A model generated the notes under the pieces. That model saw only the letters and a list, made by a program, of their open reading frames with translations. It ran no database searches and was not told where the DNA came from. The position numbers and the translations under genes were made by a program. From an uncultured Oscillospiraceae bacterium (lineage in GTDB: Bacteria; Bacillota; Clostridia; Oscillospirales; Oscillospiraceae), in NCBI GenBank assembly GCA_934630495.1, contig CAKTVW010000050.1, positions 1 to 12,042 of the forward strand: a stretch of 12,042 nt of DNA, given 5' to 3'. Positions 1-5,607 of the stretch are shown piece by piece (positions within the stretch are counted from its first letter, which is position 1; every line of letters begins with the position of its first letter).

Positions 1-30
1 CATTAAAACCAAATTACATATTCAGTTTTG

Positions 31-52
31 AAAAAGCCTTGCAAAATCAAGG
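31..52 (-). terminator. Intrinsic terminator downstream of the tRNA-Leu-like copies
   Basis: Read on the minus strand, CCTTG pairs with CAAGG across a 6-nt loop and is followed by C and five T residues. It lies about 12 nt beyond the 3' acceptor-like strand of the first tRNA-Leu-like copy and would end a leftward transcript covering both copies. The stem is only 5 bp, so strength is uncertain. Confidence 0.5.
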
Positions 53-63
53 GTTTCCGCCAA

Positions 64-126
64 GGCGGTATGAAGCGGCGAAGTAGATTTTGAGTCCACT
101 ACGTCTACCAATTCCATCATACCGGC
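64..126 (-). pseudogene. tRNA-Leu(CAA)-like sequence, copy 1, lacking variable and T arms
   Basis: Reading leftward from 126, the sequence starts GCCGGTATGATGG and has a normal D-loop (AATTGGTAGAC). A 5-bp anticodon stem (GTGGA/TCTAC) encloses the loop CTCAAAA, giving anticodon CAA (leucine). After the anticodon stem there is no long variable arm, no T arm (GGTTCRANTC) and no CCA. Instead, about 10 nt later, TCATACCGCC can pair with the 5' acceptor strand (9 of 10 positions, one C-C mismatch). The result is a folded but T-arm-less molecule of about 63 nt. It could be a decayed tRNA gene or a tRNA-mimic RNA. The 5' half is confidently tRNA-Leu-derived; function is unknown. Confidence 0.6.
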
Positions 127-260
127 ACATTATGATTTTCGATGAAAACATCCAAAAACGGTCTCTGGAAATCGGAGGCCCATTTAGGAGGTCCATCGGA
201 AATTCTGAAAAAATGAAATGCGAAAAAGTTCAGTAAAATCAATGGTTTGCGAGTTCAAGG

Positions 261-319
261 GCCGGCGCTGACGAATCGGATTTTGAGTCCAGCACGTCTG
301 CCAATTCCATCACACCGGC
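261..319 (-). pseudogene. tRNA-Leu(CAA)-like sequence, copy 2, lacking variable and T arms
   Basis: Reading leftward from 319, GCCGGTGTGATGG, D-loop AATTGGCAGAC and an anticodon arm with loop CTCAAAA match the 5' half of a bacterial tRNA-Leu(CAA). The anticodon stem (CTGGA/TCCGA) has a C-A mismatch and a T-G pair. After a TTCG segment shared with copy 1, the strand GCGCCGGC pairs with the 5' acceptor (8 bp including two wobbles). No variable arm, T arm or CCA follows. Homology to copy 1 continues downstream (AAACC, TTGATTTT, CTTTTTC), so the two copies are a tandem duplication including the tail. A promoter with good spacing lies 38 nt upstream, which argues that the copy is transcribed. Confidence 0.6.
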
Positions 320-363
320 GTATGTCGCTGCCGACGGGCCGAGGCGGGTCGGACAACACCGCT

Positions 364-392
364 ATTATACGCGGGACACGGCGGAAATGCAA
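364..392 (-). promoter_or_regulatory. Promoter for the tRNA-Leu-like copies (TTGCAT-N17-TATAAT)
   Basis: On the minus strand a consensus -10 hexamer TATAAT (369-364) follows TTGCAT (392-387) at the ideal 17-bp spacing. Predicted transcription would begin near 357, about 38 nt before the tRNA-like 5' end at 319, a normal leader length for a tRNA gene. The same pair of hexamers at the same spacing occurs at 8348-8376. Confidence 0.55.
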
Positions 393-459
393 GCATTTTT
401 TCCGATTTTCGGCGGCTCACGGCGGTTTTCCCCGCGGCGGCGGCACATAAAGTAAGTTT

Positions 460-494
460 GTCACTGCGGAACCCCGCAAGGGGCGCTGCGATCC
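460..494 (+). repeat. Interspersed palindromic repeat (GTCATTGCGAG family), copy A
   Basis: The sequence starts GTCACTGCGG, has a hairpin core ACCCCGCAAGGGGC and ends GCGATCC. It is a diverged version of the element at 1521-1555 in opposite orientation. The similarity continues through the following 40 bases (TTTTGAATTTTCGGCAAAC...), so the full repeat unit is about 75 bp. All members in this window are intergenic. Confidence 0.6.
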
Positions 495-687
495 AACGAA
501 ATAATTTTGAATTTTCGGCAAACTTCGACAAATCCGGAACAATATTATATGAGATTTCCACATCGGGCAGCGCCCTCTGAGCGGCAAGCGGGGACATTTG
601 CAAGCGCCGTCAGCGGCACACAAATTTGAGGCACCGCAAGGGAACCTCTCCTATGAATTTAACCGAAGCTGCCGCAGGCGCCGTTTG
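495..687. other. Intergenic stretch without a recognisable gene
   Basis: The first part is the tail of repeat copy A. The rest (about 545-687) holds GC-rich short hairpins such as AGGCACCGCAAGGGAACCT but no open frame with a plausible ribosome binding site or protein-like composition. No rex terminator with a clear T-tract was found here. Confidence 0.4.
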
Positions 688-1332
688 TCAGAAGCCCTTG
701 ATCTGCGCGGAGAGATGCTTGGACAGCACCGCCAGCGACGCCGCCATGTTTTCGTTCTGCACCAAGATCCCCTCCGGGACGTCCAAGTGCGTCGGCGCGA
801 AGTTCCAGACGGCCTGAATGCCGTTGGCGATCAGCAGATCACAGACGCCCTGCGCGTACGGCGCGGGAACGGTGATGATGCCGATGAGGATCTTGCGGTC
901 GGTACAGACCTGCTCCAGCCGCTCGAGCGGGAGGATGGGCTTGCCGCCCTCGCGCTTGCCGAACAGCTTCTCGTCGGAATCGAAGGCGGCGACGATGTTC
1001 AGGCCGTACTCGGAAAAGCCCTTATAATCCAGCAGCGCCCGCCCGAGCTTGCCCGCGCCGATCAGCACAGCGTCGTTGGTGTTGTCATAGCCGAGGAACT
1101 GCTCCAGATCGTCGATCAGAGCAAGGCGCAGATAGCCGACCTTGGGGCGGCCGCCGTCGGAGACGAGCGCCAGATCCTTTCGCACCTGGACCTCGCCCAT
1201 GGTCAGCGCATTGGCAAGCGCCGTCGCGGAAATGTGCTCCGGCGCATCCTCGCCGAGAGACTTCAGGTATGCCAGATAGACCGGCAGACGCTTGAGCACG
1301 GATTTTGAAATTTTCTCAGCCAAGATCGACAC
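688..1332 (-). CDS. rex: Redox-sensing transcriptional repressor Rex
   Basis: Rex senses the NADH/NAD+ ratio and represses fermentation and respiration genes when NADH is low. The 214-residue product has the family layout. An N-terminal winged helix (about 1-80) carries the conserved start SKSVLKRLPVYLAYL and the recognition segment QVRKDL (49-54). A Rossmann domain follows with the dinucleotide loop GAGKLGRAL (92-100). The C-terminal domain-swap helix ends AVLSKHLSAQI. Length is normal for the family. The GTG start at 1332 has AAGGG only 2 nt upstream, which is too close; the in-frame TTG at 1323, 11 nt from AAGGG, may be the real start. The gene stands alone on the minus strand. A 14-bp inverted repeat sits about 20 nt upstream, but no canonical Rex operator (TTGTTAA...TTAACAA) is seen. 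Confidence 0.95.
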   Translation of the reverse strand: MSILAEKISKSVLKRLPVYLAYLKSLGEDAPEHISATALANALTMGEVQVRKDLALVSDGGRPKVGYLRLALIDDLEQFLGYDNTNDAVLIGAGKLGRALLDYKGFSEYGLNIVAAFDSDEKLFGKREGGKPILPLERLEQVCTDRKILIGIITVPAPYAQGVCDLLIANGIQAVWNFAPTHLDVPEGILVQNENMAASLAVLSKHLSAQIKGF

Positions 1333-1352
1333 ATCCCTTCTTATAAGACGTC

Positions 1353-1387
1353 TTTTGAGCCATCAACTGTGCTTTGATGGTTCAAAA
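1353..1387 (-). promoter_or_regulatory. 14-bp inverted repeat in the rex leader
   Basis: Arms TTTTGAGCCATCAA (1353-1366) and TTGATGGTTCAAAA (1374-1387) are inverted with a single G/A difference (a wobble in RNA) and a 7-nt loop. The repeat ends 20 nt upstream of the rex start. It could be a DNA operator for a dimeric regulator (Rex itself or another) or an mRNA leader hairpin. No T-tract follows on either strand, so it is not a standard terminator. About 40 bp further upstream, on the minus strand, TTGACA occurs twice 8 bp apart (1426-1431, 1434-1439), but neither has a good -10 at 17 bp. Confidence 0.55.
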
Positions 1388-1520
1388 CACCCGATTAAAA
1401 TAAGTGATTTTCGTCAGGTACGGTGTGTCAAAGTGTCAAAAAACTCTCGGCTATGCCATTCCGATGTTGAACCGTTGGCAGATTCGCCGAAATTTACCGA
1501 TAATTCAGAATGATTTTGCG

Positions 1521-1555
1521 GGATTGCCACGGCCCCTTCGGGGCCTCGCAATGAC
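1521..1555 (-). repeat. Interspersed palindromic repeat (GTCATTGCGAG family), copy B
   Basis: On the minus strand it reads GTCATTGCGAGGCCCC, loop GAAG, then GGGGCCGTGGCAATCC: a strong hairpin. The next bases (CGCAAAATCATTCTGAATT, 1520-1502) align with the sequence following copy A, so both belong to one larger repeat unit. This type of element is common between genes in GC-rich gut Clostridia; that statement is from general knowledge, not from a search. Confidence 0.65.
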
Positions 1556-1744
1556 AAGCCCGGCCTTTTTGACAATTCGGCCCAGTTTCAATAATTTTAA
1601 TCAAGCATTCGTATTACTGTAGACAATTATAGCAGAAGGGCGGCGATTTTGCAAACAGTTTTCGGGGGTCTCCGACCAAATCGGCGGGCGCGGACGGAAA
1701 AGCGGCCCGCCATCCGCCGCGAAAGGCTCATGCACAGCTTTCTT

Positions 1745-1822
1745 ACGCCCCGACGTATCGGCGCGCCGGCATATTGACGCGCCGCATATCGGCTCGTCGG
1801 CGCATCGACGCGCGATCGGCGG
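1745..1822. repeat. Degenerate 16-bp tandem repeat downstream of sigE
   Basis: Plus-strand units ACGCCCCGACGTATCG, GCGCGCCGGCATATTG, ACGCGCCGCATATCG, GCTCGTCGGCGCATCG and ACGCGCGATCGGCG follow one another. Each is 15-16 bp and GC-rich and nearly all end in an ATCG/ATTG-type tetramer. The array starts about 40 bp beyond the sigE stop codon. The units are rich in self-complementary words (GGCGCGCC, CGATCG). No coding role is apparent. Confidence 0.5.
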
Positions 1823-1862
1823 GCATGGACGGCATCGGGTGCTTCGCGAAAAAGCGGCCGGA

Positions 1863-2564
1863 TCAGGAGACCTGCCGCAGCAGGTCGCGCCGCAGACGCT
1901 GCATGATGCGCTTTTCCAGCCGGGAAATATAGGACTGCGAAATACCGAGGCAGTCGGCGACCTCCTTCTGCGTCTTTTCCGCGCGTCCGTCCAGTCCGAA
2001 CCGTAACGTGATGATATAGCGGTCGCGCTCGGGCAGGCGGGAGAGGGCTTCGCGCAGAAGCTGATGCTCCACGTCCTCCTCCATGGGCCGCATGACGGTG
2101 TCGCCGTCGGTGCCGAGGATGTCGGAAAGCAGCAGCTCGTTCCCGTCCCAGTCGGTATTGATCGGCTCGTCAAGCGACACCTCGACCTTCTGCGAGGAGA
2201 TCTTGCGGATGTGCATGAGGATCTCGTTTTCGATGCAGCGCGAGCAGTAGGTCGCAAGCTTGATGTTGCGGTCGGTCTTGAAGGTGGAGATGCCCTTGAT
2301 GAGGCCGATCGTGCCGATGGAGATCAGGTCCTCGATGTTGACGCCCGTGTTTTCAAAGCGCCGCGCGATATAGACGACCAAGCGCAGATTGCGCTCGATC
2401 AGCCGCTGCTTGGCGCTCTCGTCGCCGTCGGCGCAGCGGGCAAGCAGCTCCTGCTCCTCGGCGGCGGGCAGCGGCGGCGGCAGGATATCGCTCCCGCCGA
2501 TGTACATGATGTTCGAGGGCTTGCGGAAAAGGAACAGAAGAAGTGCTTTTAACGAGTCAAGCAT
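1863..2564 (-). CDS. sigE: Sporulation sigma factor SigE (pro-sigma-E)
   Basis: SigE directs RNA polymerase in the mother cell early in sporulation and is made as an inactive precursor. The 233-residue protein starts with a hydrophobic pro-sequence-like segment (about 1-28, LKALLLFLFRK). Next come sigma-70 region 2 (NLRLVVYIARRF at 59-70 and the GLIKGISTF core-binding/-10 region at about 87-95) and region 4.2 with the helix-turn-helix TQKEVADCLGISQSYISRLE near the C-terminus. Length and pro-sequence distinguish it from SigK, SigG and SigF. The ATG at 2564 has GGAGG 11 nt upstream inside the preceding gene and overlaps the end of spoIIGA by 8 nt, the conserved spoIIGA-sigE arrangement. The cotJ operon at the right end of this window belongs to the sigma-E regulon in Bacillus. 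Confidence 0.95.
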   Translation of the reverse strand: MLDSLKALLLFLFRKPSNIMYIGGSDILPPPLPAAEEQELLARCADGDESAKQRLIERNLRLVVYIARRFENTGVNIEDLISIGTIGLIKGISTFKTDRNIKLATYCSRCIENEILMHIRKISSQKVEVSLDEPINTDWDGNELLLSDILGTDGDTVMRPMEEDVEHQLLREALSRLPERDRYIITLRFGLDGRAEKTQKEVADCLGISQSYISRLEKRIMQRLRRDLLRQVS

Positions 2565-3402
2565 GATGATAAAAACCTCCAGTCAGGGCCTCATAAGCGC
2601 CGCCGTCCGACAGCGGAGTCGGGCAGAAGGCGACAAGGCCGGTTTGTTTGGCGTGTGCGCCGAGGGTGATCTCGCAGGGGAGCGCCAGCAGCAGCCCCTC
2701 CGCCGTGCCGACGGCGCGATAGGGGATCAGGCGCGGCCCGTATGCCTTCAGGCGCAGTGCCAGCGCGGCGGGCGCCGCAAAATCGTCAGCCGTCAGGCAC
2801 AGCTCGCGCGGGAGCAGACGCTGTGCGGCCGTCCAGTGCGCGGTCAGGACGGGTCGACCGCTGAGCGGGTCGCAGAGGGTGTTCCCGCTGTCGCGGAGCG
2901 CGGTCAGGTGAACGGTGCGCCCGTTCAGGCGCAGCGTCAGCGGCACGGTGCTGTCGGCGGCGTGGGTCAGACGGGGCAGCAGCAGACGGCAGGCGGCAAA
3001 GACCGCCGTCGCCGTCAGAAGCAGCGACGCGAAGCTGACGGGATAAAACAGACTGTTTCGGAACCGACGGAGCGGCGCGCCGCGCAGGAGCGCGACGCCG
3101 TAGACCGCGCCGCAGAGCACCAGCGCCAGCGCCGCGAAGACCGCCGCCAGCCGCAGCGTCGCGCGGCGCGGACCGAACGCGGCGAGCAGCATGGCCGCCG
3201 CGCACAGCAGCTTGAACGGCCATGCCGTCAGCCACGCCATGTGCGGAAGATAGACCGCCGCCGCATAGGCCGCGCCCGCCAGAGCGCCCAGCGCGATCCG
3301 TTTTCGGGAGGAGGCCGAAGCGCCCAGCCGCGCCGTTCCCCGCAGGAGCAGATAATTGACGCAGAAGTTCAGCACGAGCACCGCGTCAAGATAGACCGTC
3401 AC
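2557..3402 (-). CDS. spoIIGA: Sigma-E processing peptidase SpoIIGA
   Basis: SpoIIGA is a membrane-embedded aspartic protease that removes the pro-sequence of SigE at the sporulation septum after a SpoIIR signal. The product (281 residues from the chosen start) has about five hydrophobic membrane segments in residues 1-140. A soluble domain follows with the catalytic motif LRDSGNTLCDPLSGRPV (catalytic Asp about 171), matching the DSGN-x-L-x-DP signature of the family. A GTG start at 3402 is chosen because it gives the family-typical beginning VTVYLD and leaves about 10 nt to GGAGG. The ATG at 3411 abuts the same GGAGGG directly, which is too close. The stop overlaps sigE by 8 nt, so the two are translationally coupled. 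No clear promoter or Spo0A box was recognised upstream. Confidence 0.92.
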   Translation of the reverse strand: MTVYLDAVLVLNFCVNYLLLRGTARLGASASSRKRIALGALAGAAYAAAVYLPHMAWLTAWPFKLLCAAAMLLAAFGPRRATLRLAAVFAALALVLCGAVYGVALLRGAPLRRFRNSLFYPVSFASLLLTATAVFAACRLLLPRLTHAADSTVPLTLRLNGRTVHLTALRDSGNTLCDPLSGRPVLTAHWTAAQRLLPRELCLTADDFAAPAALALRLKAYGPRLIPYRAVGTAEGLLLALPCEITLGAHAKQTGLVAFCPTPLSDGGAYEALTGGFYHHA

Positions 3403-3466
3403 GGACAGCATCCCTCCCTTGCATACACGGCCTGCCGTATCGGACCGCTGAAAAAGCCGCCGTTAT

Positions 3467-3500
3467 GTCATTACAGGGAGCGAAGCAACGCGGCGATCCG
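3467..3500 (+). repeat. Interspersed palindromic repeat (GTCATTGCGAG family), copy D
   Basis: GTCATTACAGGGAGCGAAGC followed by AACGCGGCGATCCG matches the family pattern (GTCATTGCGAG, GAGCGAAGC, GCGATCC). It faces copy C at 3541-3575, and the pair brackets a short AT-richer centre (TTTGTTTTTCCGAATTGCC). This makes a composite inverted structure in the spoIIGA upstream gap. Confidence 0.55.
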
Positions 3501-3540
3501 CGCCTCTCGTCCCCTTTGTTTTTCCGAATTGCCTGCACAA

Positions 3541-3575
3541 GATTGCCGCGGCCCCTTGCGGGGCCTCGCAATGGC
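3541..3575 (-). repeat. Interspersed palindromic repeat (GTCATTGCGAG family), copy C
   Basis: On the minus strand it reads GCCATTGCGAGGCCCC, GCAA loop, GGGGCCGCGGCAATC, nearly identical to copy B. Together with copy D it occupies most of the gap between spoIIGA and the DUF951 gene. No gene is visible in 3403-3726. Confidence 0.65.
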
Positions 3576-3640
3576 AAAGCGGGAGTCCTTGACACGGCGG
3601 CACGGCTTGGCCGTATGGACAAAGTATAGGCCGGGGACAG

Positions 3641-3685
3641 AAAAAAACAGGTCGCAATTCCAAGCGGGAATCGCAGCCTGTTTTT
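3641..3685 (-). terminator. Rho-independent terminator of the rarA-DUF951 operon
   Basis: On the minus strand AAAAACAGG...GCGATTCCC, loop GCTT, GGAATTGC...CCTGTTTTTTT forms a long imperfect stem ending in seven T residues. It begins about 40 nt after the DUF951 stop codon. The A-tract on the other side could let it act in both directions. Confidence 0.8.
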
Positions 3686-3726
3686 CATATTCTCGGTATT
3701 TTTCGGGGCGGTTTTTCGGGGAAAAG

Positions 3727-3957
3727 CTATTTCCCGTCCGGTTTTTTTGCAGCTTTGCCGCTGCCTTCGTCGAACGATTCTTCCCGCGCGACGGAACGGA
3801 TGTTCTTCTCGGCCTTCCAGCGCGGCAGCATGACCTCGTGACCGCAGCCGGTGCACTTGAGGCGGAGGTCCGCGCCGACGCGCAGGACGCTCCACGTTTT
3901 CGCGCCGCAGGGATGCGCCTTTTTCATCGTCAGAATATCATTTAAGCGAATATCCAC
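3727..3957 (-). CDS. DUF951 family small protein
   Basis: A 76-residue protein starting VDIRLNDILTMKKAHPCGAKTW and containing LKCTGCGHEVMLPR, the signature of DUF951 proteins, small conserved Firmicutes proteins of unknown role (YyzM-like in Bacillus). Cys17, Cys35 and Cys38 with His40 suggest a small zinc- or nucleic-acid-binding fold; this is inference. The C-terminus is a charged, probably disordered tail. The GTG start (3957-3955) overlaps the rarA stop codon by one base (TAGTG), with GGGAGGAG about 12 nt upstream in the end of rarA. It is therefore translated with rarA and followed by a strong terminator. A longer in-frame extension to the right is a shadow inside rarA. Confidence 0.88.
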   Translation of the reverse strand: MDIRLNDILTMKKAHPCGAKTWSVLRVGADLRLKCTGCGHEVMLPRWKAEKNIRSVAREESFDEGSGKAAKKPDGK

Positions 3958-5216
3958 TATTTTTTGATCTCCTCCCAGTAGCGCTTGGCGGCCTGCTCGA
4001 TCTTGTTGTCGCCGTAGGTATAGTACTGCGTGCCGACCAGCTCGTCGGGCAGATATTGCTGTTTGACCCAGTGGTTCGGATAGCTGTGCGGATAGAGATA
4101 GCCCTGTTCGCGCTCCTGCCCGGCGGAGTCGGCATGGACGTTTTGCAGCTCGCGCGGGAACGGACCGACCTTGCCCCTGCGCACGTCGGCCAGCGCCGCG
4201 TCGATGGCGGCACAGCCGGAATTGGACTTCGGCGCGGTGGCAAGGAAGATGACCGCGTCGGCCAGCGGGAGCCGCGCCTCGGGCATACCGAGCTGCAGCG
4301 CGCTGTCCACGCACGCCTTGACGATGGGGATCGCCAGCGGATAGGCCAGTCCGACGTCCTCGCTGACGGAGCAGAGGATCCTGCGGCAGCAGGAGGGCAG
4401 GTCCCCGGCCTCGAGGAACCGCGCGAGATAGTGAACGGCGGCGTCGGGGTCGGAGCCGCGGATGGATTTCATCAGCGCGGAAAGGCAGTCGTACTGATTG
4501 TCGCCGCCGCGGTCGTAGCGCATGGCCGAGCGCTGTGTGACGGCTTTGGCGTCCTGCAGGGTCAGACGCAGCGTCTCCTGTCCGGGACGCGCCGCCAGAA
4601 ACAGCGCCTCCACGGCGTTGATGGCCTTGCGCACGTCGCCGCCGCAGCAGGAGGCGATATGCTCCAGCGCGCCGTCCTCCGCGCTGACGCGCAGGCCGGT
4701 CTTTTCCGCCATGTACTCCACCGCGCGGCGCACCGCCTTGATCGCCGCCTGCGCAGTCACGGGCTTGAACTCAAAGACCGTACTGCGGCTCAGAATGGCG
4801 TTGAAAATGTAAAAATACGGGTTCTCCGTGGTGGAAGCGATCAGGGTGATCTTTCCGTTCTCGATATGCTCCAGAAGCGACTGCTGCTGCTTTTTGTTGA
4901 ACGACTGGATCTCGTCGAGATACAGCAGTACGCCGTTCGGCGCAAGCAGCGTGTCAAGCTGGCCGACGATCTCGCGGATATCCGCCGTGGAGGCGGTCGT
5001 CGCGTTGAGCTTATACAGCTTTCTCTGCGTTGCGTCGGCAATGATATTGGCGACGGTGGTCTTTCCCGTGCCGCTCGGCCCGTAGAAGATCAGATTCGGC
5101 ACCTGACCGGACTCGATCATGCGGCGGAGCATCCTGCCCTCTCCGAGAATTTCGTCCTGTCCGACGACGTCGTCCAGCGACGTCGGCCGCAGCTCGTCCG
5201 CCAAGGGTCTGTACAT
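3957..5216 (-). CDS. rarA: Replication-associated recombination protein RarA (MgsA), AAA+ ATPase
   Basis: RarA/MgsA/WRNIP1 proteins are clamp-loader-like AAA+ ATPases that act at stalled replication forks. The 419-residue product shows Walker A GPSGTGKT (about 46-53), Walker B LLYLDEIQ (about 97-104) and sensor 1 ASTTENPYF (about 127-135). It also has the C-terminal tetramerisation region with the family ending YLYPHSYPNHWVKQQYLP. Length is normal. The ATG at 5216 is preferred because AGGAGG lies 8 nt upstream; an in-frame TTG at 5237 lies upstream of that site and is rejected. It is co-transcribed with the DUF951 gene. A MITE-like element lies 75 bp upstream and may supply or replace promoter sequence. 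Confidence 0.95.
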   Translation of the reverse strand: MYRPLADELRPTSLDDVVGQDEILGEGRMLRRMIESGQVPNLIFYGPSGTGKTTVANIIADATQRKLYKLNATTASTADIREIVGQLDTLLAPNGVLLYLDEIQSFNKKQQQSLLEHIENGKITLIASTTENPYFYIFNAILSRSTVFEFKPVTAQAAIKAVRRAVEYMAEKTGLRVSAEDGALEHIASCCGGDVRKAINAVEALFLAARPGQETLRLTLQDAKAVTQRSAMRYDRGGDNQYDCLSALMKSIRGSDPDAAVHYLARFLEAGDLPSCCRRILCSVSEDVGLAYPLAIPIVKACVDSALQLGMPEARLPLADAVIFLATAPKSNSGCAAIDAALADVRRGKVGPFPRELQNVHADSAGQEREQGYLYPHSYPNHWVKQQYLPDELVGTQYYTYGDNKIEQAAKRYWEEIKK

Positions 5217-5291
5217 TTCGTCCGCCTCCTGTTCCAAGCAGCTTCGGTCGGAAGTCCGGCGCTTCCGACATTCTTTATTTTCAGAGATTCC

Positions 5292-5458
5292 TAGGGCAGC
5301 ACCGCATAATTCAGCGAGAGCATTCGGCGAGAGATTTTTTGTCGGGCCAAGGTTTGAAAAGCGCAGGAATACTCTGTGTATTTCAAACTTTTCAAACCGC
5401 TGGATCGGCGAAAAATATCCGACGAAGGCCGAAGGCGCAATTATGCGGTGTTGCCCTA
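5292..5458. mobile_element. MITE-like palindromic element with TA flanks
   Basis: Terminal inverted repeats AGGGCAGCACCGCATAATT (5293-5311) and AATTATGCGGTGTTGCCCT (5439-5457) match at 18 of 19 positions. Each outer end carries a TA dinucleotide (5292-5293 and 5457-5458), consistent with TA target duplication as in IS630/Tc1-mariner-type transposition. The interior is also palindromic. GGTTTGAAAAG (5351-5361) and CTTTTCAAACC (5388-5398) are perfect inverted arms around a smaller AATAC/GTATT hairpin, and the segments between also align loosely. The 167-bp element has no transposase and would be mobilised in trans. It sits between divergent rarA and the PstS-like gene. Confidence 0.75.
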
Positions 5459-5607
5459 TATTGTATGATACACCGCGCGGGGAAAAAATGCAAGCCGCTC
5501 ATGCTTCTTTCAGGAAAGCACGGAACATTTTCCGTTCTGCGGCGTCTGTATCCTTGAGAGGACGGAACGACGCTTTCCCGTCCGGAGAGACCGAAAGGAG
5601 AATGACA

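Noticed and set aside
247..260. T-loop-like GAGTTCAAGG on the plus strand next to tRNA-like copy 2
   Set aside because: It resembles GTTCAAG of a tRNA T arm but is on the opposite strand to the tRNA 5' half and cannot form a T stem with it. A genuine split or inverted tRNA could not be supported.
1..319. CRISPR-like or attachment-site pair formed by the two tRNA-like copies
   Set aside because: Only two diverged copies 193 bp apart, with no spacer regularity, no integrase and no cargo between them. Tandem duplication is the simpler reading.
598..1308. 236-codon plus-strand open frame opposite rex
   Set aside because: It lies antisense to a clear Rex protein. Its Arg/Gln/Val-rich composition is typical of antisense shadows in GC-rich DNA, and it has no ribosome site.
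1341..1346. TTATAA as a -10 box for rex
   Set aside because: It is only about 8 nt upstream of the GTG codon, which would make the message leaderless and waste the AAGGG site.
2389..3945. 518-codon plus-strand open frame opposite sigE, spoIIGA and DUF951
   Set aside because: Antisense to three recognised genes and two repeat copies. It is Arg/Gln-rich with no conserved motif.
4056..5294. 412-codon plus-strand open frame opposite rarA
   Set aside because: Complement of the conserved RarA coding sequence with no recognisable motif; a GC-rich shadow frame.
5119..5607. In-frame upstream extension of the PstS-like gene to 5119
   Set aside because: It would cross the rarA start and the MITE and place the lipoprotein signal peptide in mid-protein. 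The ATG at 5608 has a good ribosome site and begins the signal peptide.
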